Below, piece after piece: positions 6,508 to 7,032 of a DNA stretch of 7,032 bases (position 1 is the first letter of the stretch; each line of letters starts with the position of its first letter). Made by a program: the position numbers and the translations under genes. The notes under the pieces are model-generated. The model ran no database searches. It worked only from the letters and a program-made list of their open reading frames with translations, and was not told where the DNA came from. This stretch comes from Candidatus Peregrinibacteria bacterium RIFOXYB2_FULL_32_7 (GTDB lineage Bacteria; Patescibacteriota; Gracilibacteria; UBA1369; GWF2-33-10): assembly GCA_001787465.1 (NCBI GenBank), contig MFXJ01000070.1:1-7032 (forward strand), in the 5' to 3' direction.

Positions 6508-6536
6508 TTGACGAAAAGCATATTTTATCTTAAATT
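6508..6536 (+). promoter_or_regulatory. promoter of the glycosyltransferase-like gene
   Basis: TTGACG (6508-6513) matches the -35 consensus at five of six positions. After 17 bases, TAAATT (6531-6536) gives a fair -10. Transcription from about 6543 would leave a leader of roughly 20 bases before the ATG at 6564, with no Shine-Dalgarno. The 122 bp gap therefore probably carries divergent promoters for this gene and the methyltransferase. Confidence 0.5.
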
Positions 6537-6563
6537 TATCTTCTTAAGTTCTAGTAATATATT

Positions 6564-7032
6564 ATGGAATTAAGCGTTGAAGCGCAAAATTGGGAAGCTC
6601 GCCGTTGTCAAAAATTACGTCATTATCAAATTGTTGCAGATTTTATAGAAAATGATTGTGGTGATATTCCTGATATTGAACCGAAAATGGAAGCTCCTTG
6701 TCGTTTAACAATTTTAGTAGCATTAAAAGAGGAAAGTAAAAATATTCTTGCTTTACTTGAATCAATTGCTAATCAAGAAGATATTAAAGATTTAGTTCCT
6801 CAATTTGAAGTTATTTGCGTTGTTAATAATAGTGCTGATGAGGCTTTGCAACAAACTGCGGCGTTTGTTGATAATCAAAAGACTTTGAAAATATTAAAAG
6901 CTTTGGCTGAAAGAACAGCAATTCCTGATGATTTGAAAGGAGCTACTCTGTATAGTCCAAGAACAGGAAAATTCGATATGCCGATTGAGGATATATGGAG
7001 AACTATTTGCGAGTCTGGAATTAAGATACGAT
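6564..7032 (+). CDS. probable GT-A (family 2-like) glycosyltransferase, N-terminal part, cut by window end
   Basis: An open frame from the ATG at 6564 runs 156 codons to the window edge without a stop. After an N-terminal segment of about 45 residues, LTILVALKEESKNILALLES (48-67) and FEVICVVNNSADE (81-93) look like the first and second strand units of a family 2 glycosyltransferase: a hydrophobic strand, an acidic EE turn, a helix ending LLESIANQ, then a strand ending VVNNS-D. In that family this half binds the nucleotide-sugar. The DxD metal motif and the acceptor half would lie beyond the window, so the call stays provisional. No signal peptide or membrane segment is visible; the first 45 residues are charged and mostly polar. 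The codon pattern and A/T-rich leader match the neighbouring genes. The acceptor and product cannot be told. Confidence 0.5.
   Translation, partial: MELSVEAQNWEARRCQKLRHYQIVADFIENDCGDIPDIEPKMEAPCRLTILVALKEESKNILALLESIANQEDIKDLVPQFEVICVVNNSADEALQQTAAFVDNQKTLKILKALAERTAIPDDLKGATLYSPRTGKFDMPIEDIWRTICESGIKIR

Overview
This 7 kb window is AT-rich chromosomal housekeeping DNA, very likely from a bacterium with a small, low-GC genome. The candidate phyla radiation (Patescibacteria, perhaps Peregrinibacteria-like) is my best guess. It rests on very AT-rich leaders without Shine-Dalgarno sequences, compact gene spacing and the style of the proteins, and it is an inference. The standard genetic code fits: long conserved genes have no in-frame TGA, and two genes appear to end in TGA.

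Layout from left to right. A short ribosome-hibernation factor gene (raiA/hpf type, + strand) converges on purA (adenylosuccinate synthetase, - strand). purA is divergent from purC (SAICAR synthase, long form, + strand) across an 86 bp AT-rich gap. Both purine enzymes condense aspartate onto a purine intermediate, and in the canonical pathway both products are cleaved by the same lyase, PurB. Next comes a clear sigma70-type promoter, then rpsO (ribosomal protein S15) and pnp (PNPase) in the widely conserved rpsO-pnp order.

The 300 bp between rpsO and pnp holds no gene but is packed with structure. It contains a 161 bp ungapped imperfect palindrome, followed one base later by a 93 bp multi-part stem-loop ending 33 bases before the pnp start. 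The second is a good candidate for a pnp mRNA leader control element. The first may be a foldback or MITE-like element, or part of the same control region.

After pnp, a convergent gene on the - strand (TTG start) encodes a SAM-dependent methyltransferase. Its central part matches the double-glutamate loop of protein arginine methyltransferases, which is unexpected in such a bacterium. A divergent promoter region follows, and then the 5' part of a probable GT-A type glycosyltransferase that runs off the window.

Most of the window is ordinary core metabolism and translation/RNA turnover. The parts most worth a second look are the double palindrome in the rpsO-pnp spacer and the PRMT-like methyltransferase.
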